From assembly GCA_023459495.1 (NCBI GenBank), contig JAEWTL010000089.1, positions 19,916 to 83,915 of the forward strand: a DNA stretch of 64,000 nt, in the 5' to 3' direction. The notes under the pieces are model-generated. The model was not told the DNA's origin. It ran no database searches and saw only the letters and a list, made by a program, of their open reading frames with translations. Shown piece after piece: positions 1 through 7,770 of the stretch. Numbering within the stretch: position 1 is the first letter of the stretch; each line of letters begins with the position of its first letter. The position numbers were made by a program, and so were the translations under genes. The stretch comes from Bacillota bacterium (GTDB lineage: Bacteria; Bacillota; Clostridia; Christensenellales; SZUA-584).

Positions 1-151
1 AATAGCGGATAATCAGCGCGTGGTTTATTCCGGCTTCCGCGGCAATTTTGCGTATGCTGACGCCGTTGACGCCATATTGGGCAAAAAGCCCGCTCGCCGC
101 GTCCAGTATTTTCTCCTTTGCCGTATCGGAAGCCTCGCCAGCCCTTGCCAT
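1..151 (-). CDS. TetR/AcrR family transcriptional regulator, N-terminal part only (cut by window edge)
   Basis: Reading the minus strand from an ATG at 151 gives an open frame of 50 codons that runs off the window. It starts MARAGEASDTAKEKILDAAS and continues through GLFAQYGVNGVSIRKIAAEA to GINHALIIRY. This is the helix-turn-helix of a TetR family repressor: the start of helix 1, then the G(V/T)S(I/V)R.IA..AG recognition segment. A GAGGTGAG ribosome binding site lies 8 bases before the ATG. The gene is divergent from the surface protein at 387. The ligand-binding domain lies outside the window, so the inducer and regulon are unknown. Family assignment is confident. Confidence 0.85.
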   Translation of the reverse strand, partial: MARAGEASDTAKEKILDAASGLFAQYGVNGVSIRKIAAEAGINHALIIRY

Positions 152-166
152 ACCACTCACCTCTTC

Positions 167-215
167 CCGTTTATTATAAACGGTTTTCCGCGCAGTTGCC
201 AACGAAATCGTTGGC
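167..215 (-). promoter_or_regulatory. TetR promoter with two palindromes, probable autoregulatory operator
   Basis: On the minus strand a TTGGCA -35 (plus 197-202) and a TATAAT -10 (plus 173-178) are separated by 18 bp. A 17-bp perfect palindrome, CCGTTTAT-T-ATAAACGG (167-183), encloses the -10. A second, GCCAACGA-AA-TCGTTGGC (198-215), overlaps the -35. TetR repressors usually bind palindromes of this size over their own promoter; that this TetR does so here is inference. Confidence 0.6.
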
Positions 216-237
216 TTCTGTTCCGGCTCCTGACCGA

Positions 238-286
238 TTGACAAAAAGGACAAGCGATGGTAAATTGATCGTAACCGAATGGTTAC
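238..286 (+). promoter_or_regulatory. Promoter for the surface protein at 387, with downstream palindrome
   Basis: TTGACA (238-243), 17-bp spacer, TAAATT (261-266). Directly after the -10 is a palindrome, GTAACC-4-GGTTAC (271-286), covering the expected transcription start, where a repressor could block initiation. Its arms differ from the TetR palindromes at 167-215, so a different regulator may use it. Confidence 0.55.
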
Positions 287-386
287 ATAAATCGGTTTCG
301 ATTGGTCGCCGGAGGACACACAGAACCTCCGTTTCATATGATGACGGCAGGCTTTAACGTTTACTGGAAAGTGAGTACGAAGACTG

Positions 387-2567
387 ATGGAGCCAATAAA
401 ATCAACGGATATTCAGACGCGTGCCAATTCGGAGTCTCGTAAAAGGTCCGGCAGGAAGCTGACCATCCTGATACAGGCGCTCATCTTCCTCCTCTGCACG
501 GTATGCGTGACGCTGGGACTGGGGGCCGGAACGGCCCGGGCGGCGAATCATACGATGGGCCAGCTCGCGGGAGGAAAGGGCACATACAGCGACGGAAACA
601 CGATAGCGTTCGGCAAAACGTTCACGGCGGCGCCCGTCGTTGTGGTGAATGCCTGCGATGTTGCCGGATACCCCTTAGCCGCCGCCGCAACAAGCGTCAC
701 CACGACCGGCTTCACCGTAAGGATATGCGACCTTGACGGAATTGCGGCCAGCAATGCAACGGTGCAATGGATCGCTATCATACCCGACCCGGATAATCCA
801 AAGATCAAGGCCGGATACGGCTATGCATATGATGGCGAAACCTTTAATTTCAGCCCTGCGTTTAATGATCTGCCTGCCTCTTTTCCTTATCCTACCATGT
901 TCTGTTCGGCATATGGCTTGAGTCAGCCGCTGCTTGCGTCTTTTTACAGCCTGTCTTCAAGCGCTTTTACGGCAGCATTAAAAGATATGGACGGCAGCCC
1001 GGAGGAAGGCACCTTATCCTGGATCGCCATAGACGCTTCGGATTATCCGTACGACAATGTTTACGATGAGGCCGTTTTGGTTGGCAATTATACCACGTAT
1101 AACAACAATACCCATATTGCGTACGGCCCGCCCATTTCAACCTACGCGGATGCAGATAACCTGGTAATACTGACCTGCGCTCAGAAATCCAACATGCCCT
1201 ATTGCTCGACTGCCCGTAACAATTCCATCTACGGGTTTGACCTGAGTCTGCAGGATTATGATAAAACGGCGGGCACCAGCGTCTGGACCTCCTGGATGGT
1301 GTTCGGAATCAATCCGCCGGGGACGCATCTGGTCATATTTGAAACTAACGGCGGGGATATATCCGGGGAATGGGAATACGTGTATACCGATGATAGCAAC
1401 CATGTCGCGCTGCCTGCGAGCCCGACGCGTTCAGGATATCACTTTGCGGAGTGGAACACGCGCAGCGACGGGCGGGGCGATAAGATTACCGCTTCCACAG
1501 AAATAACGGAGGATATATCGGCGTACGCCATCTGGACGCCGAACAGCTGTACCGTCAGCTTCGACAGCAACGGCGGGGACACGGACGCCAGCCCGGCGTC
1601 AAAAGCCGTGACGAATCCGGCTACGACGGTGGGCACGCTCCCCGCACCCCCGACGCGCAGCGGCTACTCCTTTGCGGGCTGGAATACCGAGGCGGATGGA
1701 GAAGGCTATGCGTTTACGGCGTCTACGGTAATTACGGCAACGCCCATGACGGTGTACGCCATGTGGATGCCCGATACCTATACGGTAACGTTTGATAAAA
1801 ACGGCGGGGACACAGACGCAAGCCCGGCGATAGAGACGGTGACGACTCCGGCTACGACAGTCGGCGCACTTCCTGCGCCGCCCTCCCGTAGCGGCTATCA
1901 TTTCGCGGGCTGGAACGCGCAAAGCGACGGGCACGGCAGCCCGTTCACGGCTTCTACGGCGGTGACGGGCAGCACCACGGTATACGCCGTGTGGACGCCG
2001 GTATATACAGTGACGTTCGACAGCAACGGCGGGGATACGGACGCAAGCCCGGCGGCCGCAACGACGGATATAAACGGGCATGTGTCTCTGCCTTCAACTG
2101 ACCCGGCGCGCAGTGGATATCACTTCGCGGGCTGGAATACGCAAAGCGACGGGCATGGCAGCCCGTTCACGGCTTCCACGGCGGTGACGGGAAGCACCAC
2201 GGTATACGCCGCATGGACGGCGCTGACGCTGGAGAGCACCGCTCCGACCGGACATATCTACACCGGCGGGCGTATTACGCTGACGCCCAACGTGGACGGC
2301 GGCGAGTGGAACTGGGATCACAGCTTTTTCACGGCCACGTTCAACAGCCCGGCGACGTTTACCGCGCTGAAGGCGGGGACTTCCACCATCACCTATACGG
2401 TGGGGGGAGCAACGACGAGCTATACGGTCACCATTGAGAAGAACACACTGCCTGCCACCGGGCAGGACTTTACGTGGGTATGGGTGTTCATCGGGGCGGC
2501 GCTGGCGGTCTTTGCGGCGGGGATGGTTGTCCGGAGGCGAAGAAAATCAGTGAATAATGAACGGTGA
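387..2567 (+). CDS. LPxTG-anchored surface protein with H-type-lectin-like domain and InlB B-repeats
   Basis: A 726-residue secreted protein. A long N-terminal region leads to a hydrophobic signal segment (about residues 24-50) ending TARA. Residues about 55-165 (FTAAPVVVVNACD...TTTGFTVRICDLDG...VQWIAIIPD) resemble the H-type lectin domain pattern (F..PP.V.V...T..GFT...D...V.WIAI), a carbohydrate-binding fold; a second, weaker copy may follow to about residue 320. Four InlB B-repeats (Listeria-Bacteroides repeats, each ending in YA.W) occupy about 325-620. An Ig-like module shared with other genes in this window comes next, then LPATG, a membrane segment and RRRRK. It is probably sortase-anchored to the wall and binds glycans or host surfaces. 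The ribosome site is weak (GGAAAGTGAG, long spacing), so the exact start is uncertain. Confidence 0.85.
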   Translation: MEPIKSTDIQTRANSESRKRSGRKLTILIQALIFLLCTVCVTLGLGAGTARAANHTMGQLAGGKGTYSDGNTIAFGKTFTAAPVVVVNACDVAGYPLAAAATSVTTTGFTVRICDLDGIAASNATVQWIAIIPDPDNPKIKAGYGYAYDGETFNFSPAFNDLPASFPYPTMFCSAYGLSQPLLASFYSLSSSAFTAALKDMDGSPEEGTLSWIAIDASDYPYDNVYDEAVLVGNYTTYNNNTHIAYGPPISTYADADNLVILTCAQKSNMPYCSTARNNSIYGFDLSLQDYDKTAGTSVWTSWMVFGINPPGTHLVIFETNGGDISGEWEYVYTDDSNHVALPASPTRSGYHFAEWNTRSDGRGDKITASTEITEDISAYAIWTPNSCTVSFDSNGGDTDASPASKAVTNPATTVGTLPAPPTRSGYSFAGWNTEADGEGYAFTASTVITATPMTVYAMWMPDTYTVTFDKNGGDTDASPAIETVTTPATTVGALPAPPSRSGYHFAGWNAQSDGHGSPFTASTAVTGSTTVYAVWTPVYTVTFDSNGGDTDASPAAATTDINGHVSLPSTDPARSGYHFAGWNTQSDGHGSPFTASTAVTGSTTVYAAWTALTLESTAPTGHIYTGGRITLTPNVDGGEWNWDHSFFTATFNSPATFTALKAGTSTITYTVGGATTSYTVTIEKNTLPATGQDFTWVWVFIGAALAVFAAGMVVRRRRKSVNNER

Positions 2568-2593
2568 ATAGTGAATGGTGAATCGTGATCAGG

Positions 2594-2621
2594 GCGGCGG
2601 GGCGAGGCTTCGCCGCTTTTT
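2594..2621 (+). terminator. Rho-independent terminator in a recurring 3' cassette
   Basis: GCGGCG...CGCCGC stem followed by TTTTT. It sits at the end of a cassette found after many genes here: a run of GAATAGTGAATGGTGAATCG type, then a G+C hairpin with a GAGGCTT loop and a T run. Confidence 0.75.
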
Positions 2622-2799
2622 GCGTGGCGGTGAATGGCGCTAAGCGTATGGGAAAAGCCTTTTCGTTGAGGGAGGTGGGGTGTGCTGGCAATGAAGGCGG
2701 CGTGGTAATACGGAGGCATTAGGGGCGACCACAGGTCGCCCCTACGGGGTAATGCGGAGGAACGGCTATGTACGCTCCGATGGGCTTTCGGCGCTGTTC
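2622..2799. repeat. Intergenic region with one GGTCGCCCC palindrome
   Basis: The only recognisable content is one copy of the dispersed palindrome GGGGCGACCACAGGTCGCCC at 2722-2742, followed by CTACGGGG. No gene is supported here. Confidence 0.6.
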
Positions 2800-2828
2800 T
2801 TGAATACGGGCCTTTGGTCGGGTATACT
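2800..2828 (+). promoter_or_regulatory. Sigma-A-type promoter for the aldolase gene
   Basis: TTGAAT (2800-2805), 17-bp spacer, TATACT (2823-2828). The predicted transcript would begin about 70 bases before the aldolase start codon. Confidence 0.6.
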
Positions 2829-2907
2829 GTGCTCATACGGTTTTGCGTCGAGGAGAATATAAGGCAATACGCGACTATGAACAATAACTTAGCTATTGAG
2901 GGTTGAT

Positions 2908-3684
2908 ATGCTGAAGAATACGGTGAAGCAAAAGCTACTTGAAGGAAAGACGGTGCTGGGCACGTTTCAGTGCATGGACAGCCGGGCGGCGTCGGCGGTG
3001 CTGGCGGACAGCGGCTTTGACTGGATCATCGTCGATATGGAACACGGCATGATGGACCTGGAGACCGCCGGAGACATGGCGGAAACAGCCCGCTCGTATG
3101 GGGCTGTGCCGTTCATCCGCGTCAGCGGCAATGACGACGGCATCATCAAGCGCGCGCTGGACGCAGGCCCTTTGGGGGTAATGATCCCCATGGTGAACAC
3201 GAAGGCTGACGCGCAGAAGGCCGTCAGCGCCTGCAAGTATTCGCCGCAGGGCGTGCGCGGCATCGGCCCCGGACGCGCCTCGCTGTTCGGGCTGCATCTG
3301 GCGGAATACACGGCGCAGGCCAATCAGGAGATCATGGTGCTGCTGCAGGCGGAGCATAAGGACGCGGTGGACGCGATCGACGAGATATTGTCCGTCGCGG
3401 GCATCGACGTAATATTCGTGGGGCCGCTCGATCTTTCCTGCTCCATGGGTCTGATCGGGCAGCCGAATCATCCCGCGGTGGAAGCGGCAGTGGCAAAGGT
3501 GCTGGAGGCCGCACAGCGTCACGGCGTCGTGCCGGGCATATTCTGCATGGATGCAAGGGAGGCGCTGCGGCGCGCCGAGCAGGGATTCAGATTTATTGCC
3601 GTTGGACTGGATTCAAAGTTTCTGGCGGCTTCCGCGGCGCAGGCACTGGAAAGCGTCCGCTCCGGGCTGGGACCGAAACAGTGA
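2908..3684 (+). CDS. HpcH/HpaI family aldolase
   Basis: A 258-residue class II aldolase of the HpcH/HpaI (2,4-dihydroxyhept-2-ene-1,7-dioate aldolase) family, which cleaves 2-keto-4-hydroxy acids to pyruvate and an aldehyde using a divalent metal. Family signatures are all present: GTFQ near the start, the DMEHG motif with the catalytic histidine, the arginine in FIRVSGND, the metal-binding glutamate in QAEHK and the aspartate in GPLDLSCSMG. Length is normal. I start at ATG 2908, which has GAGGG at an appropriate distance; a TTG at 2896 lies in the same frame but has no ribosome site. It is a lone gene, so the physiological substrate is not indicated. Confidence 0.88.
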   Translation: MLKNTVKQKLLEGKTVLGTFQCMDSRAASAVLADSGFDWIIVDMEHGMMDLETAGDMAETARSYGAVPFIRVSGNDDGIIKRALDAGPLGVMIPMVNTKADAQKAVSACKYSPQGVRGIGPGRASLFGLHLAEYTAQANQEIMVLLQAEHKDAVDAIDEILSVAGIDVIFVGPLDLSCSMGLIGQPNHPAVEAAVAKVLEAAQRHGVVPGIFCMDAREALRRAEQGFRFIAVGLDSKFLAASAAQALESVRSGLGPKQ

Positions 3685-3716
3685 ATAGTGAATAATGAAC
3701 AATGAATAGGGATATC

Positions 3717-3746
3717 GGCGGTGAGGCGAGGCTTTGCCGCTTTTTT
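3717..3746 (+). terminator. Terminator after the aldolase gene
   Basis: Same cassette as at 2594: a GAATAGTGAATAATGAAC-type run right after the stop, then a GGCGAGGC-TT-TGCCGC hairpin and TTTTTT. Confidence 0.75.
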
Positions 3747-3775
3747 GTATGATGGATGGTTGGTGTAGCTGGCAA

Positions 3776-4180
3776 AAAACTCCTCTTTGAGGGGAGGTGG
3801 ACGCCGCAGACGGACGGAAGGGTGTGGTTTGGCTGGTAATTCGGGCGGTGCGGAAATGCGGAAACATGGCGGGCGACCAATGGTCGCCCCTACGGTAAGA
3901 TGGGACAAGGCGGGCGTGTCGGGAACGGTCTTGACCGTTCCGGTGTGGTTGGTTCTGGATCGCTTTGCTTGCCACACCGCAAAGCTCCGCTTTTTTTGGC
4001 CCCCCGGTGCTCTCGCAATGACGGAGGTTTGGTTTAGACGGGCATTGCGGGCGACCAATGGTCGCCCCTACGGAAAGAGGGGAAAGGCCGGAACGTGTAG
4101 GGAACGGTCTTGACCGTTCCGGTGTGGTTGGTTCTGGATCGCTTTGCTTGCAAGGATAGCGGGGCGGAGCTGGGGCGGTG
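3776..4180. repeat. Composite dispersed repeat cassette, two consecutive A-B-C units
   Basis: Contains, in order, an element with GAGGGGAGGTGGACGCCGCA, palindrome A (GGCGACCAATGGTCGCC, 3871-3887), palindrome B (GGAACGGTCTTGACCGTTCC, 3931-3950), element C (GGATCGCTTTGCTTG..CTCGCAATGACGG, 3957-4023), then A again (4051-4067), B again (4102-4121) and the start of C. The two A copies are 180 bp apart. The same series recurs at 5390-5740. Open frames here are built from the repeats and are not supported as genes. Confidence 0.75.
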
Positions 4181-4190
4181 GAGCGCTGGA

Positions 4191-4225
4191 TGATGGAGGA
4201 GAACAAGGAGTTTTGTAGAATATTG
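4191..4225 (+). promoter_or_regulatory. 0A-box-like upstream element (copy 1 of 3)
   Basis: The stretch around ATGGAGGAGAACAAGGAGTT followed by TTGTAGAATAT closely matches elements at 21001-21034 and 52575-52612. The core TGTAGAA (4214-4220) differs by one base from the Spo0A box TGTCGAA. It lies about 130 bp before the hydrolase gene. Confidence 0.35.
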
Positions 4226-4354
4226 AAACCGGGGAAACCGCCATGGCTGGGATGGCCGGACAGGTGAAACACAGTTGCCAATGCGGTTTCGGTATGGCAT
4301 AAGGATGAGCTGGGAAGCAGGGGACAACGGAAATAGAGGATGAGGGAGCTGGCA

Positions 4355-5269
4355 ATGATCGTCTTTGGCTGCATCATATCGGTTCTAATCATAATGGCCG
4401 CGTACCACCATGTCCGGCTGGCGCTGGACAAGCCCAAAATAAAACCGGCAGGGGAATTGGTGGAAGTCGACGGATGCCGTATGCACATCTACGCGGAGGG
4501 TGTGGGAAAAACGGGAGGTGGGCCCACCCTCGTTTTGTTGGCAGGCTCGGGAGTTGCGGCGCCGGTTTACGATTATAAAGTGCTTTATTCCCGGCTGTCG
4601 GGCGATTACAGGGTTGTGGTTGCGGAGAAGTTCGGATACGGATATTCCGATGTCTGCGGGGCGCCAAGAGACGTGGAAACGATGGTTGAGGAGATTCGGG
4701 AGGCGCTGACCAAAGCCGGGGAAGTCGCTCCCTATGTGCTGATGCCGCACTCCATGTCTGCGCTGGAAGCGATTTATTGGGCGCACACCTATCCTGAGGA
4801 GGTGCAGGCGGTGGTCGGCTTGGATATGGCTGTTCCGGCAGCCTATGACAAAAACAGGCTCGCGGGCATCACGTTGATGAGAATCGGAGTCTTTCTGGGG
4901 CTTCACCGTTTGGAGATATTCAACCCGGTCAGCCGGCGGGGAATGACCAAGGAGGAATACAGGCAGAACAAGCTGCTCAATGATCGGAATACCCTGAATG
5001 CGGATGTATACAACGAATGCAGGGCCGTGTTGAAAAATGCGCGCCGGGTGAGCGGCATGAATATCGCCGATGTCCCTATGCTGATGTTTACCACAAACCT
5101 GGGCGACAGCGGCAGGAGCAAGGCCTGGGAGGCGGCGCAGGAGGGCTTTGCTGCGAAGATGAGCCGCTGCGTGCAAATAAAATATCATTGCGGACACAAT
5201 TTGCATTATTACAAATCTGAGGAGATGGCTGCGGCGATTCTGGATTTTCTGGGGAGCTTGCGCGGTTGA
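4355..5269 (+). CDS. Alpha/beta hydrolase with N-terminal membrane segment
   Basis: 304 residues. The N-terminus (MIVFGCIISVLIIMAAYHHV) is a single membrane anchor or signal segment; the rest is an alpha/beta hydrolase. LVLLAGSGVAAPV is the oxyanion-loop region, FGYGYSD the conserved turn after strand 4, PHSMSALEA the nucleophile elbow (serine in S-x-S context; the usual first glycine is replaced by proline and the last by alanine), LDM a possible acid, and YHCGHNLH the histidine. ATG 4355 is preceded by GAGGGAG at 8 bases; an ATG at 4340 would add five residues but has no ribosome site. Substrate unknown. The altered elbow suggests a divergent subfamily. Confidence 0.8.
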   Translation: MIVFGCIISVLIIMAAYHHVRLALDKPKIKPAGELVEVDGCRMHIYAEGVGKTGGGPTLVLLAGSGVAAPVYDYKVLYSRLSGDYRVVVAEKFGYGYSDVCGAPRDVETMVEEIREALTKAGEVAPYVLMPHSMSALEAIYWAHTYPEEVQAVVGLDMAVPAAYDKNRLAGITLMRIGVFLGLHRLEIFNPVSRRGMTKEEYRQNKLLNDRNTLNADVYNECRAVLKNARRVSGMNIADVPMLMFTTNLGDSGRSKAWEAAQEGFAAKMSRCVQIKYHCGHNLHYYKSEEMAAAILDFLGSLRG

Positions 5270-5326
5270 ACCCTTAAGAGAGTGCATTAGGCCGGGCATG
5301 AGCCATATTCGTTCCTTCAGCCAAGG

Positions 5327-5348
5327 GAGCCGTCGGGGCTCTTTTTTG
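5327..5348 (+). terminator. Terminator after the hydrolase gene
   Basis: GAGCC-GTCG-GGCTC type stem followed by TTTTTT. It belongs to the GAGCCTTCGGGCTC terminator type used after several genes in this window. Confidence 0.7.
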
Positions 5349-5387
5349 TTGCATATTTGGCGAAGATGGAGCAGTAGGAAGGACGCA

Positions 5388-5740
5388 CAGCAAGGCCTCT
5401 CCTTCGAGAGGAGGTGGACGCCGCAAGCGGACGGAAGGGTGGGCTTGGCTGGCAATTCGGGCGGTGAGGAGTTGCGGAGACATAGCGGGGACCACGCAGG
5501 GTCGCCCCTGCGGTAAGAGGGGAAGAGCCGAAACGTGTAGGGAACGGTCTTGACCGTTCCGGTGCGGCGGTACTGGATTGCTTCGTCGCTGGTGCTCCTC
5601 GCAAACGGAGGTGAAGTTTGAGCTGGTAATGTGGGCAGTGCGGCAATGCAGAGGATGACGGGCGACCAATGGTCGCCCCTACGGTAAGAGGGGAAAGGCC
5701 GGAACGTGTAGGGAATGGTCTTGACCGTTCCGGTGCGGCG
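5388..5740. repeat. Second composite repeat cassette (A-B-C units)
   Basis: Parallel to 3776-4180: the GAGAGGAGGTGGACGCCGCA element, palindrome A (variant near 5488), palindrome B (5543-5562), element C (5573-5610), A again (5661-5677) and B again (5713-5732). The two long cassettes are diverged copies of each other. No gene is supported. Confidence 0.75.
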
Positions 5741-5768
5741 GACGACAGGACGGGTGATGCGGCAGAAA

Positions 5769-5805
5769 CAAAGCAGCCGGAGCGCTTGGCCCCGGCTGCT
5801 GCCGA
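5769..5805 (-). terminator. Terminator of the MerR/aldo-keto reductase operon
   Basis: On the minus strand a strong GCAGCCGG...CCGGCTGC stem is followed by TTTGTTT. It is preceded by a CCCCCCTTTCGGCAGCAG segment that resembles the unit ends of the candidate small-RNA array at 62.2-62.8 kb. Confidence 0.65.
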
Positions 5806-5834
5806 AAGGGGGGAGAGGTAATTAGCGAATTGGG

Positions 5835-6983
5835 TCACTCCGCCGGGGCGGGCTCAAATCTGCCGGCGACGGACTTCAGCCAGTTGGAAATTTCGATGTG
5901 CTGGGGGCAGGCGCTTTCGCAGGCGCGGCACTCGATGCAGTCCGACGCCTTGCCGGACGTCTTGGCGCAGTTGTCGTAATAGAGCTGCTGCAGCGAGAAT
6001 TTGCTTGGCTTGGCACGCATCTCCGCGTTGTACAGCGCGAAGTAGCGCGGGATGGCGATGTTCTGCGGGCAGCCGTCCGTGCAATACCCACAGGCCGTGC
6101 AGGGGATCGCGATGGACTCCCGGATGACGCGCACCGCCTGGCTTACCGTCTCCAGCTCGGCCGGGCTTATGGGCGTGAGCGGGTCCATGAAGCCGGTGTT
6201 GTCCTGCAGCTGCGCCATGCTGCTCATGCCACTCAGCACCATCATCACGCCGTCCAAACTGGCCCCAAAACGGATGGCCCAGGACGGCACGGACATGTCG
6301 GGATGCTGCTGTTTGAACAGGCTCTCCGCCTTCTCCGGTATGCTCGCCAGCATGCCGCCTTTGACCGGCTCCATCACGATGACGGGCTTGCCGTGCTTTC
6401 TCGCCGTCTCGTAGCACTTGCGGGACTGGATGCCTTCGTCGTCCCAGTCGAGGTAGTTGATCTGCAGCTGCACGAAATCCATCTCCGGGTGCGCGGTCAG
6501 TATTTCATCCAGCAGGTCCGCGCCGTCGTGATAGGAGAAGCCGACCTTGCGCGCCTTGCCTTCGCGCTTCTTCTGCTGAACGAAGTCGAAGCTGCCCAGC
6601 CGCTGCGCGACCTCGTAATGCTCCACGTTAAGGTTGTGCAGCAGGTAGTAGTCGAAGTAGTCCACGCCGCACCGCGCAAGCTGTTCATCAAAGATGCGCT
6701 CCTGATCCGCTGCTGTCTTGAGAAACACGACAGGCAGCTTGGTGGCCAGCGTAAAGCTGTCCCTCGGGTGCCGCTGAACGAGCGCTTCCCGCGCCGCGGT
6801 TTCGCTTTTGCCGTTGTGATACATGTAGGCCGTGTCGAAGTAGGTGAAGCCCTTATTCAGAAAGGCATCCACCATCGCGCACGTGGTGTCCATATCAATG
6901 CTGCCTGCATCCTCCGCGTCTTTCAGCGGAAGCCGCATCAGGCCGAAGCCCAGCCGTTTGGTTTCATTTTGAGATAAAGTCAT
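5835..6983 (-). CDS. Aldo-keto reductase with C-terminal 4Fe-4S ferredoxin domain
   Basis: 382 residues. Residues about 10-280 form an aldo/keto reductase barrel: FGLMRLPL, then DTAYMYHNGKSE with the catalytic Asp and Tyr, ATKLPV with the lysine, and YYLLHNL. Residues about 285-370 carry a two-cluster ferredoxin-like part with CTACGYCTDGCP and CIECRACESACP. This fusion is common in anaerobes as a putative oxidoreductase, but its substrate is generally unknown. It follows the MerR gene by 21 bp on the same strand, so the two form an operon controlled from the MerR promoter. The ribosome site (AAAGGAAC) is rather far from the ATG. Length and motifs are typical. Confidence 0.9.
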   Translation of the reverse strand: MTLSQNETKRLGFGLMRLPLKDAEDAGSIDMDTTCAMVDAFLNKGFTYFDTAYMYHNGKSETAAREALVQRHPRDSFTLATKLPVVFLKTAADQERIFDEQLARCGVDYFDYYLLHNLNVEHYEVAQRLGSFDFVQQKKREGKARKVGFSYHDGADLLDEILTAHPEMDFVQLQINYLDWDDEGIQSRKCYETARKHGKPVIVMEPVKGGMLASIPEKAESLFKQQHPDMSVPSWAIRFGASLDGVMMVLSGMSSMAQLQDNTGFMDPLTPISPAELETVSQAVRVIRESIAIPCTACGYCTDGCPQNIAIPRYFALYNAEMRAKPSKFSLQQLYYDNCAKTSGKASDCIECRACESACPQHIEISNWLKSVAGRFEPAPAE

Positions 6984-7004
6984 TTCGTTGATCGATAGTT
7001 CCTT

Positions 7005-7403
7005 TCAATTTTGATGATCCTCGTGCTTCGGTTTGAAGCTGCAGCCCAGTTTCCCGGCGGTCTGCTCGTACAGCCCGATCTTGTAGTCCAGCCGGTCGAG
7101 CGTCGTGCGCATCTCCTCCATGCGGGCAATCAGCTGTCTGCGCTGCTCCATTAAAAGATCCCTGCGGGCTTCCACGGTCTCGTCGCCCTGACGCGCCAGC
7201 GTGACGTATTCGATGAGCGCCTCGATGGGAAGGCCTGCGCTGCGCATGCACTTGATGAATTCGACCCAGCCGCAGTCCTCGTCCGTATAATCGCGGTTGC
7301 CTCCCGGGGCGCGGTTGACGCGGGGAATCAGGCCCACGCGCTCGTAGTAGCGCAGCGTATCCGCGGAGAGGCCGTATTTTTCGCTGACTTCAGCGATGGT
7401 CAT
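7005..7403 (-). CDS. MerR family transcriptional regulator
   Basis: 132 residues. The N-terminal winged helix reads MTIAEVSEKYGLSADTLRYY ERVGLIP, then N.RDYTDED, the standard MerR DNA-binding domain. A long helix (about 80-118) gives the dimer coiled coil. The C-terminus has one cysteine (KLGCSF), so metal sensing of the classical two-cysteine kind is not obvious; AdhR/YraB-type MerR proteins that regulate aldehyde or aldo-keto reductases are closer by context. AGGAGGTGATG precedes the ATG. The gene is first in an operon with the reductase and very likely autoregulated through the 19-bp-spacer promoter at 7429-7459. Confidence 0.88.
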   Translation of the reverse strand: MTIAEVSEKYGLSADTLRYYERVGLIPRVNRAPGGNRDYTDEDCGWVEFIKCMRSAGLPIEALIEYVTLARQGDETVEARRDLLMEQRRQLIARMEEMRTTLDRLDYKIGLYEQTAGKLGCSFKPKHEDHQN

Positions 7404-7428
7404 GCCGCATCACCTCCTGTCAGTGAAT

Positions 7429-7459
7429 ATCGTAACACCTGGAGTTGACTCCAAGTCAA
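7429..7459 (-). promoter_or_regulatory. MerR-type promoter: 19-bp spacer with operator dyad
   Basis: Minus strand: TTGACT (plus 7454-7459), a 19-bp spacer, TACGAT (plus 7429-7434). The spacer contains the perfect dyad TGGAGT-2-ACTCCA (7440-7453). An overlong spacer with a central dyad is the hallmark of promoters that MerR proteins activate by DNA distortion. Confidence 0.8.
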
Positions 7460-7660
7460 GTGTTAATTTTGAGGTGAGGGAAAAAGTGCTGACGGTATAC
7501 AAGAGGACGCGGTGGCGGAGATGGAGAAGAGCAATGAACTGAATAACTGAAATTTGTCCTTCGTTGTTCAAAACTTAACGTAAAAATTACACAATTAAGG
7601 TATTGTAAGAGATAATGCCTTATAAATTAGAGAAATTAATAGGAATTTGAGACTTTCTAT
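7460..7660. other. AT-rich intergenic stretch, nothing recognised
   Basis: Between the MerR promoter and the chemotaxis operon. I see no open frame, strong hairpin or dispersed repeat here. Confidence 0.5.
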
Positions 7661-7687
7661 TATAATTTGTGAAGTTGAGACCGATAT
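7661..7687 (+). promoter_or_regulatory. Candidate sigma-D (FliA-type) promoter
   Basis: TATA (7661-7664), 15-bp gap, ACCGATAT (7680-7687), compared with the sigma-D consensus TAAA-N15-GCCGATAT: 10 of 12 positions match. It precedes a chemotaxis-type operon, which fits the regulon of that factor. A TATAAT at 7685-7690 overlaps it, but no good -35 box is spaced for sigma-A. Confidence 0.5.
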
Positions 7688-7770
7688 AATATATGAAGGT
7701 TGCTTTTTAGCATGGCCATAATCACCATTTGCTTGCTGAATTTATCTTGAGAAAAGCCAGAGGATGAAAT

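Noticed and set aside
20..357. Plus-strand open frames of 73 and 79 codons at the window start
   Set aside because: They lie opposite the clear TetR helix-turn-helix on the minus strand and over its promoter, and have no ribosome site or family match.
5898..6977. 359-codon plus-strand frame opposite the aldo-keto reductase
   Set aside because: Codon use is the mirror of the reductase gene, which has all family motifs. Long antisense frames are expected in G+C-rich genes.
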